A DNA stretch of 23,960 nucleotides from an uncultured Collinsella sp. (GTDB lineage Bacteria > Actinomycetota > Coriobacteriia > Coriobacteriales > Coriobacteriaceae): contig CABUAT010000030.1 of the NCBI GenBank assembly GCA_902489665.1, forward strand, positions 1 to 23,960, in the 5' to 3' direction. Each line of letters starts with the position of its first letter. Within the stretch, counting starts at the first letter, position 1. The notes below the pieces were generated by a model, which searched no databases, had not been told where the DNA came from, and saw only the letters and a list, made by a program, of their open reading frames with translations. The position numbers and the translations under genes were made by a program. Shown here piece by piece: positions 1 through 7,071 of the stretch.

Positions 1-22
1 CCGCCCTCCCGGCCCGCTTTGG

Positions 23-100
23 GTCGTTGCGTGCTCGCTACAGAAAAGCTGATAATAAGTTTGTGTGCCGCCCCTTTGGGGCGGCACGTTTTGTGTGGGG
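23..100. repeat. Intergenic repeat block A, copy 1 (with terminator)
   Basis: This stretch recurs at 924-1001 with about nine differences over 78 bases. The shared part begins with GTCGTTGCGTGCTCG, continues through CAGAAAAGC and ends in a terminator-like hairpin followed by GTTTTGT. The window edge cuts what lies to the left; bases 1-7 (CCGCCCT) also match the sequence just before copy 2, so the original unit probably began further upstream. Its origin is unknown. Confidence 0.75.
65..93 (+). terminator. Rho-independent terminator in repeat A copy 1
   Basis: GTGCCGCCCC (65-74) pairs with GGGGCGGCAC (78-87) around a TTT loop, followed by GTTTTGT. It would end transcription arriving from the left of the window, before the gene at 181. 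Confidence 0.7.
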
Positions 101-180
101 ATTGGTTGGGACGGTACCGTTCTTGGGTGGGGTACACTAGGTAGCGTTGGCTATTCGTTTCCTCTTGTGAGGTGTTGGTT

Positions 181-813
181 ATGGGTAAGAAGTCTCGGGC
201 TCGGGCTGCGGCGGCGGGGACTCGCAAGGATCCTGGTCGTCGGGTTGCCGAGGGTAAAAAGGCCGATCGTGCTGAGAAGGACAAGAAAGTCGGCGTGCAT
301 GCTCATCCTGAGTGGGCGCCCCATTTGAATTCGGCTAGTGAGGATTTGACTGCCAAGCTGTTCACGATGGTCGAGGTTATCTTGGGCGTGGTGCCCGTGG
401 TGGTCATTGGCTTGTTCTTGGCTTCGAAAGATGCCACGAGTGTCGATAAACTCACCGATGTCTTTTCTCAGGACCCCTCGATGGTGGTTACGTTTATCTC
501 TGCGTGCCTGCAGCCGTTTGTGGCGTACATGTTGTACATGATTTATCGCAAATACTGCGAGGGCGACGCTGGTTTTGCCGCCGGCAACCTGATCGGTCTT
601 TTGTGCTCCGAGATCCTACTGCTCAATATCCCAGGCGTCATCGGTATGGGCATCTTGCTGTGGCGTGTTTGGCGCAACGTCGCCCCGCACTTTGAGAGCT
701 GGTTGTTTGAGCGTCGTGCAATGGGCGTGCTGGCAGACATTGCGGGCTCGCTCGTGATTTTAGCCTTGGCGTTTATGTGCGCCACCGCCGCCCGCGGTCT
801 CGCGGGCATGTAG
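181..813 (+). CDS. Small multi-spanning membrane protein, function unknown
   Basis: I do not recognise this 210-residue protein. The ATG at 181 is preferred over the in-frame GTG at 172 because GAGGTG (169-174) lies six bases ahead of it. The first ~45 residues are very basic (KKSRARAAAAG at the start, then lysine-rich) and should be cytoplasmic. About four hydrophobic segments follow, near residues 60-80, 100-120, 135-155 and 180-205, with a tryptophan/arginine-rich stretch (WRVWRN) between the third and fourth. There is no signal peptide or catalytic motif. It is flanked by the two copies of repeat block A, so the gene may travel or duplicate together with one of them. It is transcribed alone. 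Confidence 0.75.
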   Translation: MGKKSRARAAAAGTRKDPGRRVAEGKKADRAEKDKKVGVHAHPEWAPHLNSASEDLTAKLFTMVEVILGVVPVVVIGLFLASKDATSVDKLTDVFSQDPSMVVTFISACLQPFVAYMLYMIYRKYCEGDAGFAAGNLIGLLCSEILLLNIPGVIGMGILLWRVWRNVAPHFESWLFERRAMGVLADIAGSLVILALAFMCATAARGLAGM

Positions 814-830
814 TCCGTCCTCACCGACCA

Positions 831-916
831 CGGAGCGCAGGGCGGGGAAACCTTTCCCTCTCGCTCACGGCTTCGCAGGGTCGCGCGAGGCAAAGGTTTC
901 CCCGCCCTGCGCTCCG
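831..916. repeat. Perfect 25 bp inverted repeat
   Basis: Bases 831-855 and 892-916 are exact reverse complements (the arm starts CGGAGCGCAGGGCGGGG), separated by 36 bases that contain a weaker inner pairing (CCTCTCGC with GCGCGAGG). It lies 17 bases after the stop codon of the gene at 181 and directly before repeat A copy 2. No T-run follows, so it is not a textbook terminator, though it would form a very stable hairpin in RNA. Confidence 0.85.
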
Positions 917-923
917 GCGTTGA

Positions 924-1001
924 GTCGTCGCGTGCTCGTTACAGAAAAGCAGATAAGAAGTTTGCGTGCCGTCCCTTATGGGGCGGCACGTTTTGTTTGG
1001 G
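924..1001. repeat. Intergenic repeat block A, copy 2 (with terminator)
   Basis: Second copy of the block at 23-100, exactly 901 bases downstream and roughly 89% identical by eye. Differences inside the hairpin keep pairing: C to T in the left arm leaves a G-T wobble. The following ~250 bases (1002-1248) contain no gene I can support; they hold the leader of the gene at 1249. Confidence 0.75.
966..994 (+). terminator. Rho-independent terminator in repeat A copy 2
   Basis: GTGCCGTCCC (966-975) pairs with GGGGCGGCAC (980-989) with one wobble, followed by GTTTT. Likely the terminator for the membrane-protein gene ending at 813. Confidence 0.65.
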
Positions 1002-1248
1002 GGTCCCGGTCTCCACAATTTTCGTCAAGCTTTTGGTTAGATTTTGGTCAGTTGGCGTAAAGGCGGAAGTCCAAAAGATTGATGGCGAAAAAAGCTCAGA
1101 GAAAGTGCTGGTAGGGGAGTTGTTGAGGTTTTCGACAGCTTTTGTCAACAAGAAACTTTGCGGCTATTGCTACGGATTGCGTTGCCGTGGCCTTGGCGGT
1201 GCGGGATGCTGGGCGTAAGCGTCGAATGCTCCGATTTTGGAGGCCAGC

Positions 1249-1671
1249 ATGGACCTGTTTCTTGAGACTCCGCAGCAACAAGCCGAGCGCATGTTGCGCC
1301 AACAGCAACGGCTTATGGAGATGCAAATGCAAGGGGTAGCCGCTCAGCCCCCTGCGCAAAATGCCACGCCTGCGGTTTCGCCTGCGGGCAGATCGGCGCC
1401 AGAGAACTATTCCGTACAACAAGATTCATATGCGCAGGAGCTTGCGTTCGACAAGCGCCGCACGCGTCACCGCCGCGTGGGCCAGCGCCTGCGCACGTTA
1501 GCGATGATTGTGCTGATCCCGTTGGGACTCGCAGCAATCTTCTTGGCCTCATATGCCTTCACGTGCATTCTCAACGGCGCCTCACCCAATGAGGTGCTTC
1601 AGCACTTGGCAGCTCTCGGCCAGCGCCTAGGCGACGTCATAACAACCATCCGCGCCGGCTGGGAGAGTTAG
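1249..1671 (+). CDS. Small single-span membrane protein, function unknown
   Basis: I do not recognise this 140-residue protein. ATG 1249 follows GGAGG (1239-1243) by five bases; the upstream in-frame TTG at 1237 overlaps that site and is less likely. Residues 1-35 are glutamine- and methionine-rich and could form a short amphipathic or coiled helix (QQQAERMLRQQQRLMEMQMQ). A low-complexity Ala/Pro/Gln linker follows, then a strongly basic segment (DKRRTRHRRVGQRLR) that should sit at the inner membrane face. One transmembrane helix follows near residues 85-107, and a short tail of about 30 residues. This layout suggests a membrane-anchored protein with a cytoplasmic N-terminus. No enzyme motif is visible. 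Confidence 0.7.
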   Translation: MDLFLETPQQQAERMLRQQQRLMEMQMQGVAAQPPAQNATPAVSPAGRSAPENYSVQQDSYAQELAFDKRRTRHRRVGQRLRTLAMIVLIPLGLAAIFLASYAFTCILNGASPNEVLQHLAALGQRLGDVITTIRAGWES

Positions 1672-1734
1672 CGTTTGTCACATTAGGACTTCTAGGGTGT
1701 ACGGATTATCGCCACGAGTAGAATCCTTGCATCC

Positions 1735-1782
1735 TTTGGGTCCTGTCGTGCGACTGAATAGTATTATTGAAGATGAATAATA
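1735..1782 (+). promoter_or_regulatory. Possible promoter and operator of the NTase/HTH unit
   Basis: The region is AT-rich compared with its surroundings. TTTGGG (1735-1740) and TAGTAT (1759-1764) could be -35 and -10 boxes 18 bases apart. A short inverted repeat, TATTATT (1762-1768) with AATAATA (1776-1782), overlaps the putative -10 and could be bound by the helix-turn-helix protein of the unit. This is inference from position and symmetry only. Confidence 0.35.
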
Positions 1783-1794
1783 ATAGGATTTGCT

Positions 1795-2325
1795 ATGTAT
1801 AAGCAGGATTTAGAGCAGACTCTTTTGGGCATTGACGAAGAGGCGGAGCTGGAAATAGGCCCACGAGACGACAGGCCGAGCGTTGTATTGGTGGGAGGAA
1901 GCGCTTTCATGCTATACGATGTGACGAATCGGTCGGTTACACATGACATTGATGTGTTTGAGGCAGACAGGTGCCTCCGCGAGATCATAGCTCGATACCC
2001 CGAGGTGAATGGTATGGCGGTGGCATATTGTAATCAGATGCCATTCAATTACGAAGATCGTTTGATTCCCTTGAAGATTGGGGCGCGTTTTATCAGGTAC
2101 TTTACGCCATCTTTGGAGGACCTGGCGGTGATGAAGCTTTATGCCTATCGTCCGAACGACATCGTCGATCTTCATAGTCAGGCATTCGTTGACCGACTTG
2201 ATTGGGATCTGCTCGAGCGGCTTATATTCGACGAGGGAGAGGCTCTGGCGTCGTCGCCCTCGGAGCGGAGTTATCAAGAGATGGTCTGCGCATACAGGCA
2301 ATACAAAAAGGAGGTGCTCGGTTGA
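1795..2325 (+). CDS. Nucleotidyltransferase-fold protein, AbiEii/DUF6036-like (candidate toxin)
   Basis: This 176-residue protein carries the signature of the polymerase-beta nucleotidyltransferase fold: VGGSA at residues 33-37, then THDIDVF with the presumed metal-binding D51 and D53. A C-terminal element (SLEDLAVMKLYAYRPNDIVDL, residues 106-126) resembles that of AbiEii-like and DUF6036 proteins, which transfer nucleotides or are uncharacterised. ATG 1795 follows an AGGAT site. The TGA stop overlaps the TTG start of the next gene, so the two are translationally coupled. Codon use is unlike the neighbours (frequent AGG, ATA and TTA-type codons), which suggests recent transfer. Known: AbiEii-type proteins act as toxins paired with an antitoxin. 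Inferred: this one does the same. It could instead be an aminoglycoside-type nucleotidyltransferase relative with another substrate. Confidence 0.75.
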   Translation: MYKQDLEQTLLGIDEEAELEIGPRDDRPSVVLVGGSAFMLYDVTNRSVTHDIDVFEADRCLREIIARYPEVNGMAVAYCNQMPFNYEDRLIPLKIGARFIRYFTPSLEDLAVMKLYAYRPNDIVDLHSQAFVDRLDWDLLERLIFDEGEALASSPSERSYQEMVCAYRQYKKEVLG

Positions 2326-2885
2326 ATCTGACCTTTGAGGGATTCTTAAAAGGCTATTGCCGAGAGCTGTCCGGGCAGCAGTCGCTGAGTTTTAGAAAAC
2401 TGGTTGAGCAGGCGACGACGGTTGCGCCGCGCGTGGCGGAGCCTCTGTTTTTGCTTGCTTTGGCGCAAGGAAAAGCCGAATACGTTCTGGGTTTATCCGA
2501 GGGCTCGTGGATGGAAGAGGATTACCGAGACGTTTTGTCCTTGTACGGTCAAGCGGGTAACATAATATCTCTATGCGCCAAAAGTGAGCTTCCTAATCGT
2601 TATGCCAACGTTTGGCGTGCGTATAGAGCGGTGAAGGAAAAGCCGGCGGTCGACAGAAGGGTGAACGCCCTGATGAGAAAGAAAACGCTGGAAGCATTAG
2701 AGGAATCGGGTGAAACGCGCTATGGCCTCTGCCGTGCTCTGCACCTGAATAAGGGAAACGTTTACGCATACTTAGCCGGTGATGACTCAAAGGTGAGCAG
2801 GAAGACAGCGCGCCGTATTATGGAATATGCGGAAGAGAGAAGCACCCAAGAAGGCGCCGGGCGCCCGGTGCGTGTGGCGGGGTAA
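2322..2885 (+). CDS. Helix-turn-helix protein, candidate antitoxin partner
   Basis: The TTG at 2322 is chosen because AAGGAGG lies just upstream and the codon overlaps the preceding TGA (TTGA), giving a 187-residue protein. Longer in-frame starts would run deep into the preceding gene. Residues 1-100 are mostly helical in character and match nothing I know. Residues ~131-171 (TRYGLCRALHLNKGNVYAYL and the following VSRKTARRIMEYAEE) look like a helix-turn-helix of the type used to bind operator DNA. The role as antitoxin and autoregulator is inferred from coupling to the nucleotidyltransferase gene. In AbiE systems the DNA-binding antitoxin gene comes first and has its helix-turn-helix at the N-terminus; here both are reversed. 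Codon use again differs from the flanking genes. Confidence 0.65.
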   Translation: MNLTFEGFLKGYCRELSGQQSLSFRKLVEQATTVAPRVAEPLFLLALAQGKAEYVLGLSEGSWMEEDYRDVLSLYGQAGNIISLCAKSELPNRYANVWRAYRAVKEKPAVDRRVNALMRKKTLEALEESGETRYGLCRALHLNKGNVYAYLAGDDSKVSRKTARRIMEYAEERSTQEGAGRPVRVAG

Positions 2886-2936
2886 GATTGATCGCGGTTT
2901 TGATTGATGACCGATTGAGTTTGTTGGGCGGAGTCT

Positions 2937-4292
2937 ATGTCTGCTATTGATATCGTGCTTGTTGTGATCGCCTTGGTGGCGGTGGGGGTTGCTGTGGCTT
3001 GCGCCCTCCAGCTCAAGAGCCTGCGTGCCGAGTTGCGGGAGCGTGGCGACAGTAGCGCGGAAACGCTGGCAGCACTCGAGCAGGCCAACAACGCGCTCGA
3101 TGCCCTGAACGTCGCGCTGGCCGAAACTCGCCGCACGGCCAATGCCATCGCGCAGCAGCAGACGACAGATGCGGCCGTGGAGCAGCAACGTTACCTGACC
3201 ATCGCACGTGAGTTTTCGCAAGCTGGTGACCGGATGGATGACCTGCGCCGCGAGACGGCCCAACAGCTCGGTGCCAACCGCGAGGGCATCGAGCACCGCC
3301 TGGACAAGGTGCGCGAGACGGTCGATGCCCAGCTGGGTGCTATCCGCAAAGACAACAACGTGCAACTCGATCAGATGCGCGCGACGGTGGGCGAGAAGCT
3401 CTCCCGCACGCTCAACGATCGCCTGTCGGCATCGTTTAAGCAGGTGAGCGACCAGCTCGAGGCCGTGTACAAGGGCCTGGGCGACATGCAGTCCATCGCC
3501 ACCGGCGTGGGCGACCTTAAGCGCGTGCTGGGCAACGTGAAGGCGCGTGGTATTTTGGGCGAGGTGCAGCTGGGTGCAATTCTGGCGGACATTCTTACAC
3601 CCGACCAGTATCTGGAAAACGTCGCCACCAAGCCCGGCGCCTCGGAGCGCGTTGAGTTTGCCGTCAAGCTGCCGGTGGACGAGGGCGACCCCGTGCTGCT
3701 GCCGATTGACTCCAAGTTTCCGGGCGACGCGTACGGGCACTTGCTCGACGCGCAGGAGTCGGGTGATGCGGAGGCCGTGGCGGCTGCGCGCAAGACGCTC
3801 GACACCATGGTCAAGCGCGAAGCAAAGGACATTTGCGAGAAGTACCTGAGCGTGCCCGCGACCACCAACTTTGGCATTATGTTCGTTCCGTTTGAGGGAC
3901 TGTACGCCGAGGTCGTCAGCCGCCCCGGGCTTATCGAGACCCTGGGCCGCGACTATCACGTCAACGTTGCCGGTCCCAGCACCATGGCGGCCATCCTCAA
4001 CAGTCTGCAGATGAGCTATCAGACGTTTAAGTTGCAAAAACGTACCGACGACGTGCTGCGCGTGCTCTCCGCCGTCAAGGCCGAGCTGCCGCGCTATCAA
4101 AAGGCGCTGCGCCGCGCCCAGCAGCAGATCGAGACCGCGGGCAAAACGGTCGAGGGCATCATCACCACGCGCACCAACGTCATGGAGCGCAAGCTCAAGG
4201 ACATCGACGCACTGGAAGACGTCGACCAAGCCGATGAGATCTTGGGACTCACGTCCGCGGACCTTCTCACAGACCAAGAAGACGAAGGCTAA
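2937..4292 (+). CDS. rmuC: DNA recombination protein RmuC
   Basis: A 451-residue RmuC-family protein. An N-terminal membrane anchor (residues ~5-25) is followed by a long coiled-coil region (~25-190, rich in Ala, Glu, Gln and Arg). The conserved RmuC core follows (~190-420), with the family blocks LPIDSKFPGDAY, NFGIMFVPFEGLYAEV and VAGPSTMAAILNSLQMSYQT. RmuC proteins have a predicted nuclease-like fold and limit inversions at short repeats in E. coli; the biochemical activity is not settled. ATG 2937 is preceded by GGCGGAG. It begins 51 bases after the HTH gene, and the return to high-GC codon use marks the start of the chromosomal backbone. A strong terminator follows. Confidence 0.93.
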   Translation: MSAIDIVLVVIALVAVGVAVACALQLKSLRAELRERGDSSAETLAALEQANNALDALNVALAETRRTANAIAQQQTTDAAVEQQRYLTIAREFSQAGDRMDDLRRETAQQLGANREGIEHRLDKVRETVDAQLGAIRKDNNVQLDQMRATVGEKLSRTLNDRLSASFKQVSDQLEAVYKGLGDMQSIATGVGDLKRVLGNVKARGILGEVQLGAILADILTPDQYLENVATKPGASERVEFAVKLPVDEGDPVLLPIDSKFPGDAYGHLLDAQESGDAEAVAAARKTLDTMVKREAKDICEKYLSVPATTNFGIMFVPFEGLYAEVVSRPGLIETLGRDYHVNVAGPSTMAAILNSLQMSYQTFKLQKRTDDVLRVLSAVKAELPRYQKALRRAQQQIETAGKTVEGIITTRTNVMERKLKDIDALEDVDQADEILGLTSADLLTDQEDEG

Positions 4293-4303
4293 TTGCAACA
4301 AGA

Positions 4304-4344
4304 CGGTGGGGCGCCGGCGCAAACGCGGGCGCCCCACCGCTTTT
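4304..4344 (+). terminator. Rho-independent terminator after rmuC
   Basis: A 12 bp stem, CGGTGGGGCGCC (4304-4315) with GGCGCCCCACCG (4328-4339), is followed by CTTTT. It separates rmuC from the ABC transporter gene. Confidence 0.85.
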
Positions 4345-4419
4345 CGTATCGCACTTGTCTGGAGTGTGCTCCAATGTGCAACAATGGCGTTTCGCCCTAT
4401 CAGACGCGAAAGGAAGCCC

Positions 4420-6222
4420 ATGTCTCAGAGAAGCACCAGCCCGCTCAGCCGCTCCACCGTGCGCCGCACGCTGCAGCGGTTTTGGGGTGTCACGCGCACG
4501 CAGCCGCTGATTGTCTTTCTCTCGGTGTTCTCGTCGGCGGGCTACATCTTCTTGCTGACGTTTGCCAATACCTATGTGATGGCCCTCATTGTCGACCGCG
4601 TTCAAGCCGGTCCCGTGGCGGGTGACCAGGTGTTTGAGGTCTTCGGCCCCTATATCCTGGCGCTCGTACTCGTTAATCTGGTGGGTCAGATCCTCTCCAA
4701 GCTACAGGACTACACCGTCTACAAGCTCGAGATCGCAGGCAACTATCACCTGGCGCGTCTATGCTTCGACACGCTCTCCAACCAATCCATGACATTTCAC
4801 ACCAGCCGCTTTGGCGGATCACTCGTGAGCCAGACGAGCCGTTTTATGAGCGGCTATACGGGGCTGGTGGACGTGACGGTGTATTCGCTCATCCCCACCA
4901 TCACCTCGGTCGTCTGCACGGTGGCGGCGCTCGCTCCGGTGGTGCCGACGTTTACCGTGATCCTGGTGGGCATCATGGTCGTCTACATTGCGTTTGTCTG
5001 GCTTATGTACAAGCGCATCATGCCGCTTTCGGCCGCGACGTCCGCCGCTCAGAACAAACTGTCGGGCGTGCTGTCCGACGCGGTCACGAACATCCTGGCC
5101 GTCAAGACCTGTGGGCGCGAGGACTTTGAGCGCGACCTGTTCGATACCGCCGACCGCGCCGCGCGCGATGCTGAAACGGTTTCGATGCACGCCATGATGC
5201 AGCGCAACTTTACGACCTCGGGCCTTATCGTCATCACCATGGCCGTGGTGAGTGTGTTCGTCGCGGGTGGCAACGCGTGGTTTGGCATCTCGGCCGGCGC
5301 GCTCGTCATGATCTTTACCTATACGTACAACCTCACCATGCGTCTGAACTACGTGAGCTCCATGATGCAACGCATCAACCGCGCGCTGGGCGATGCGGCC
5401 GAGATGACGCGCGTGCTGGACGAGCCGCGTCTGGTGGCAGACGACGAGAATGCCCCCGAGCTCAAGGTGGGCGAGGGTGCGATTGATTTTGAGCACCTGA
5501 GCTTTGCATACCGTGATGCCGCGGCGGGCGAGGGCGTGTTCGACGACCTGACGCTCCATGTGGCGGCGGGCCAGCGCGTGGGCCTGGTGGGCAAATCGGG
5601 CTCGGGCAAGACGACGCTCACCAAGCTGTTGCTGCGCCTGGACGACGTACAGGGCGGCCGCGTGCTCGTGGACGGCCAAGACGTCTCGCGCTGCACGCAG
5701 CAGAGCCTGCGCCGCCAGGTTGCCTACGTGCCGCAGGAGGCGCTGCTGTTCCATCGCTCCATTCGCGAGAATATCGCCTACGGCCGTCCCGATGCCACCG
5801 ACGAGCAGATCCGCGAGGCCGCGCGTCTGGCAAATGCCCTGGAGTTTATCGACCGCCTGCCCCGTGGCTTTGACACCATGGTGGGCGAGCGCGGCGTTAA
5901 GCTTTCGGGCGGCCAACGCCAGCGCGTGGCCATCGCCCGCGCTATCCTGACCGACGCGCCGATTCTGGTGCTCGACGAGGCGACGTCTGCCCTGGACAGC
6001 GAGTCCGAGGCGCTGGTGCAGGAGGCGCTCGAGAACCTGATGCGCGGGCGCACCTCCATTGTGGTGGCACATCGCCTGTCCACCGTGGCGGCGCTCGACC
6101 GCATCGTGGTGCTGGCGGACGGCGAGATTGTCGAGGACGGTACGCATGCGCAGCTTGTCGAGGCGGGCGGCGAGTACGCAAGCCTGTGGGGCCGCCAGAC
6201 CGGCGCATTTTTGGAGGCGTAA
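4420..6222 (+). CDS. ABC transporter, fused membrane and ATPase domains (half exporter)
   Basis: A 600-residue half-transporter that would work as a dimer in the cytoplasmic membrane to export lipids, peptides or drugs; the substrate cannot be read from sequence. Residues ~25-310 hold about six membrane helices. The ATPase domain has Walker A GKSGSGKT (391-398), the signature LSGGQ (495-499), Walker B ILVLDE ending at D519-E520, and the switch histidine H551 in VVAHRLST. All catalytic residues are present. ATG 4420 is chosen for its AAAGGAAG site; in-frame starts upstream (for example 4384) would encode a poorly hydrophobic Arg-rich leader and lie in the terminator and leader region. The gene stands alone, with no second half-transporter next to it, which favours a homodimer. 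Confidence 0.9.
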   Translation: MSQRSTSPLSRSTVRRTLQRFWGVTRTQPLIVFLSVFSSAGYIFLLTFANTYVMALIVDRVQAGPVAGDQVFEVFGPYILALVLVNLVGQILSKLQDYTVYKLEIAGNYHLARLCFDTLSNQSMTFHTSRFGGSLVSQTSRFMSGYTGLVDVTVYSLIPTITSVVCTVAALAPVVPTFTVILVGIMVVYIAFVWLMYKRIMPLSAATSAAQNKLSGVLSDAVTNILAVKTCGREDFERDLFDTADRAARDAETVSMHAMMQRNFTTSGLIVITMAVVSVFVAGGNAWFGISAGALVMIFTYTYNLTMRLNYVSSMMQRINRALGDAAEMTRVLDEPRLVADDENAPELKVGEGAIDFEHLSFAYRDAAAGEGVFDDLTLHVAAGQRVGLVGKSGSGKTTLTKLLLRLDDVQGGRVLVDGQDVSRCTQQSLRRQVAYVPQEALLFHRSIRENIAYGRPDATDEQIREAARLANALEFIDRLPRGFDTMVGERGVKLSGGQRQRVAIARAILTDAPILVLDEATSALDSESEALVQEALENLMRGRTSIVVAHRLSTVAALDRIVVLADGEIVEDGTHAQLVEAGGEYASLWGRQTGAFLEA

Positions 6223-6285
6223 AGACCCCATACGTGGGACAATCGTGCCCATAGGTTTGTTACGCCGCCGAGCCGAGGAGTCGTT

Positions 6286-6951
6286 ATGCCACGCGAGACC
6301 AATGCCGCCAAACGCGAGCGCGCCATCGAGGTGTGCGAGCGCCTCAACCGTCGCTATGGCCCGGTCGAGTGCTTCTTGGACCACGAGAATCCCTTTAGGC
6401 TGCTCATCGCGGTACTGCTCTCGGCTCAGACGACCGACGCGCAGGTCAACAAGGTGACGCCGCAGCTGTTTGCCCAGTGGCCCACGCCCGAGGCCATGGC
6501 GGGGGCGAGCGTGGCCGATGTGGCCGATACCATTAAGTCACTCGGCTTTTATAAGAGTAAGGCCAAGCATGCCGTGGAGGCCGCGCAGATGATCGTCGCC
6601 GATTACGGCGGCGAGGTGCCGGCCGACATGAAGGAGCTTGTAAAACTGCCGGGCGTGGGGCGCAAGACGGCGAACATCGTGCTCAACGTGGGGTACGGCA
6701 TCGTGGAAGGCATCGCGGTGGATACGCACGTCAACCGCATCGCGCACCGCCTGATGCTGAGTCCCAAGACGCACGCCAAAGAGCCTCTCAAGACCGAGCA
6801 GGATCTGCTCAAGATTTTGCCGCACGAGTATTGGGAATCGGTCAACCACCAGTGGATTACCTTTGGCCGCGAGATCTGCGACGCCCGCAAACCTAAGTGC
6901 GACGAGTGCCCGCTGGCGGATTTGTGCCCCAGCGTGCGCGTTTTGGGGTAG
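6286..6951 (+). CDS. nth: Endonuclease III (DNA glycosylase/AP lyase)
   Basis: A 221-residue protein of normal family length. The helix-hairpin-helix LPGVGRKTAN (121-130) includes the catalytic lysine K127, and VDTHVNR contains the catalytic aspartate D146. The C-terminal iron-sulfur loop is intact, with C198, C205, C208 and C214 in the C-x6-C-x2-C-x5-C spacing typical of Nth. It removes oxidised pyrimidines from DNA and cuts the abasic site in base excision repair. ATG 6286 follows GAGGAG. It lies 63 bases after the ABC gene and ahead of mfd, so two DNA repair genes are adjacent, although a terminator-like hairpin separates them. Confidence 0.95.
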   Translation: MPRETNAAKRERAIEVCERLNRRYGPVECFLDHENPFRLLIAVLLSAQTTDAQVNKVTPQLFAQWPTPEAMAGASVADVADTIKSLGFYKSKAKHAVEAAQMIVADYGGEVPADMKELVKLPGVGRKTANIVLNVGYGIVEGIAVDTHVNRIAHRLMLSPKTHAKEPLKTEQDLLKILPHEYWESVNHQWITFGREICDARKPKCDECPLADLCPSVRVLG

Positions 6952-7018
6952 CTGTTCGGCGTGCGCTGGCGTGCCCACCCCATGCGCTACCATGGCAATC
7001 AAGACTTTTGACGTACGA

Positions 7019-7046
7019 CCCGCCGAGCTTGCCCCGGCGGGCTTTT
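7019..7046 (+). terminator. Rho-independent terminator after nth
   Basis: CCCGCCG (7019-7025) pairs with CGGCGGG (7035-7041), followed by CTTTT. It lies 26 bases ahead of the mfd start, so mfd translation begins just beyond it. Confidence 0.65.
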
Positions 7047-7071
7047 GGCGTTGCGATGCCGGAGGAACAGC

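Noticed and set aside
997..1218. Possible 73-residue ORF in the gap before 1249
   Set aside because: No ribosome binding site, starts inside repeat A copy 2, and has no recognisable domain or plausible composition.
2787..4421. Long minus-strand open frame (544 codons) opposite rmuC
   Set aside because: It mirrors the GC-rich third positions of rmuC. Its translation is His/Leu/Arg-rich low complexity, and the + strand has clear RmuC motifs.
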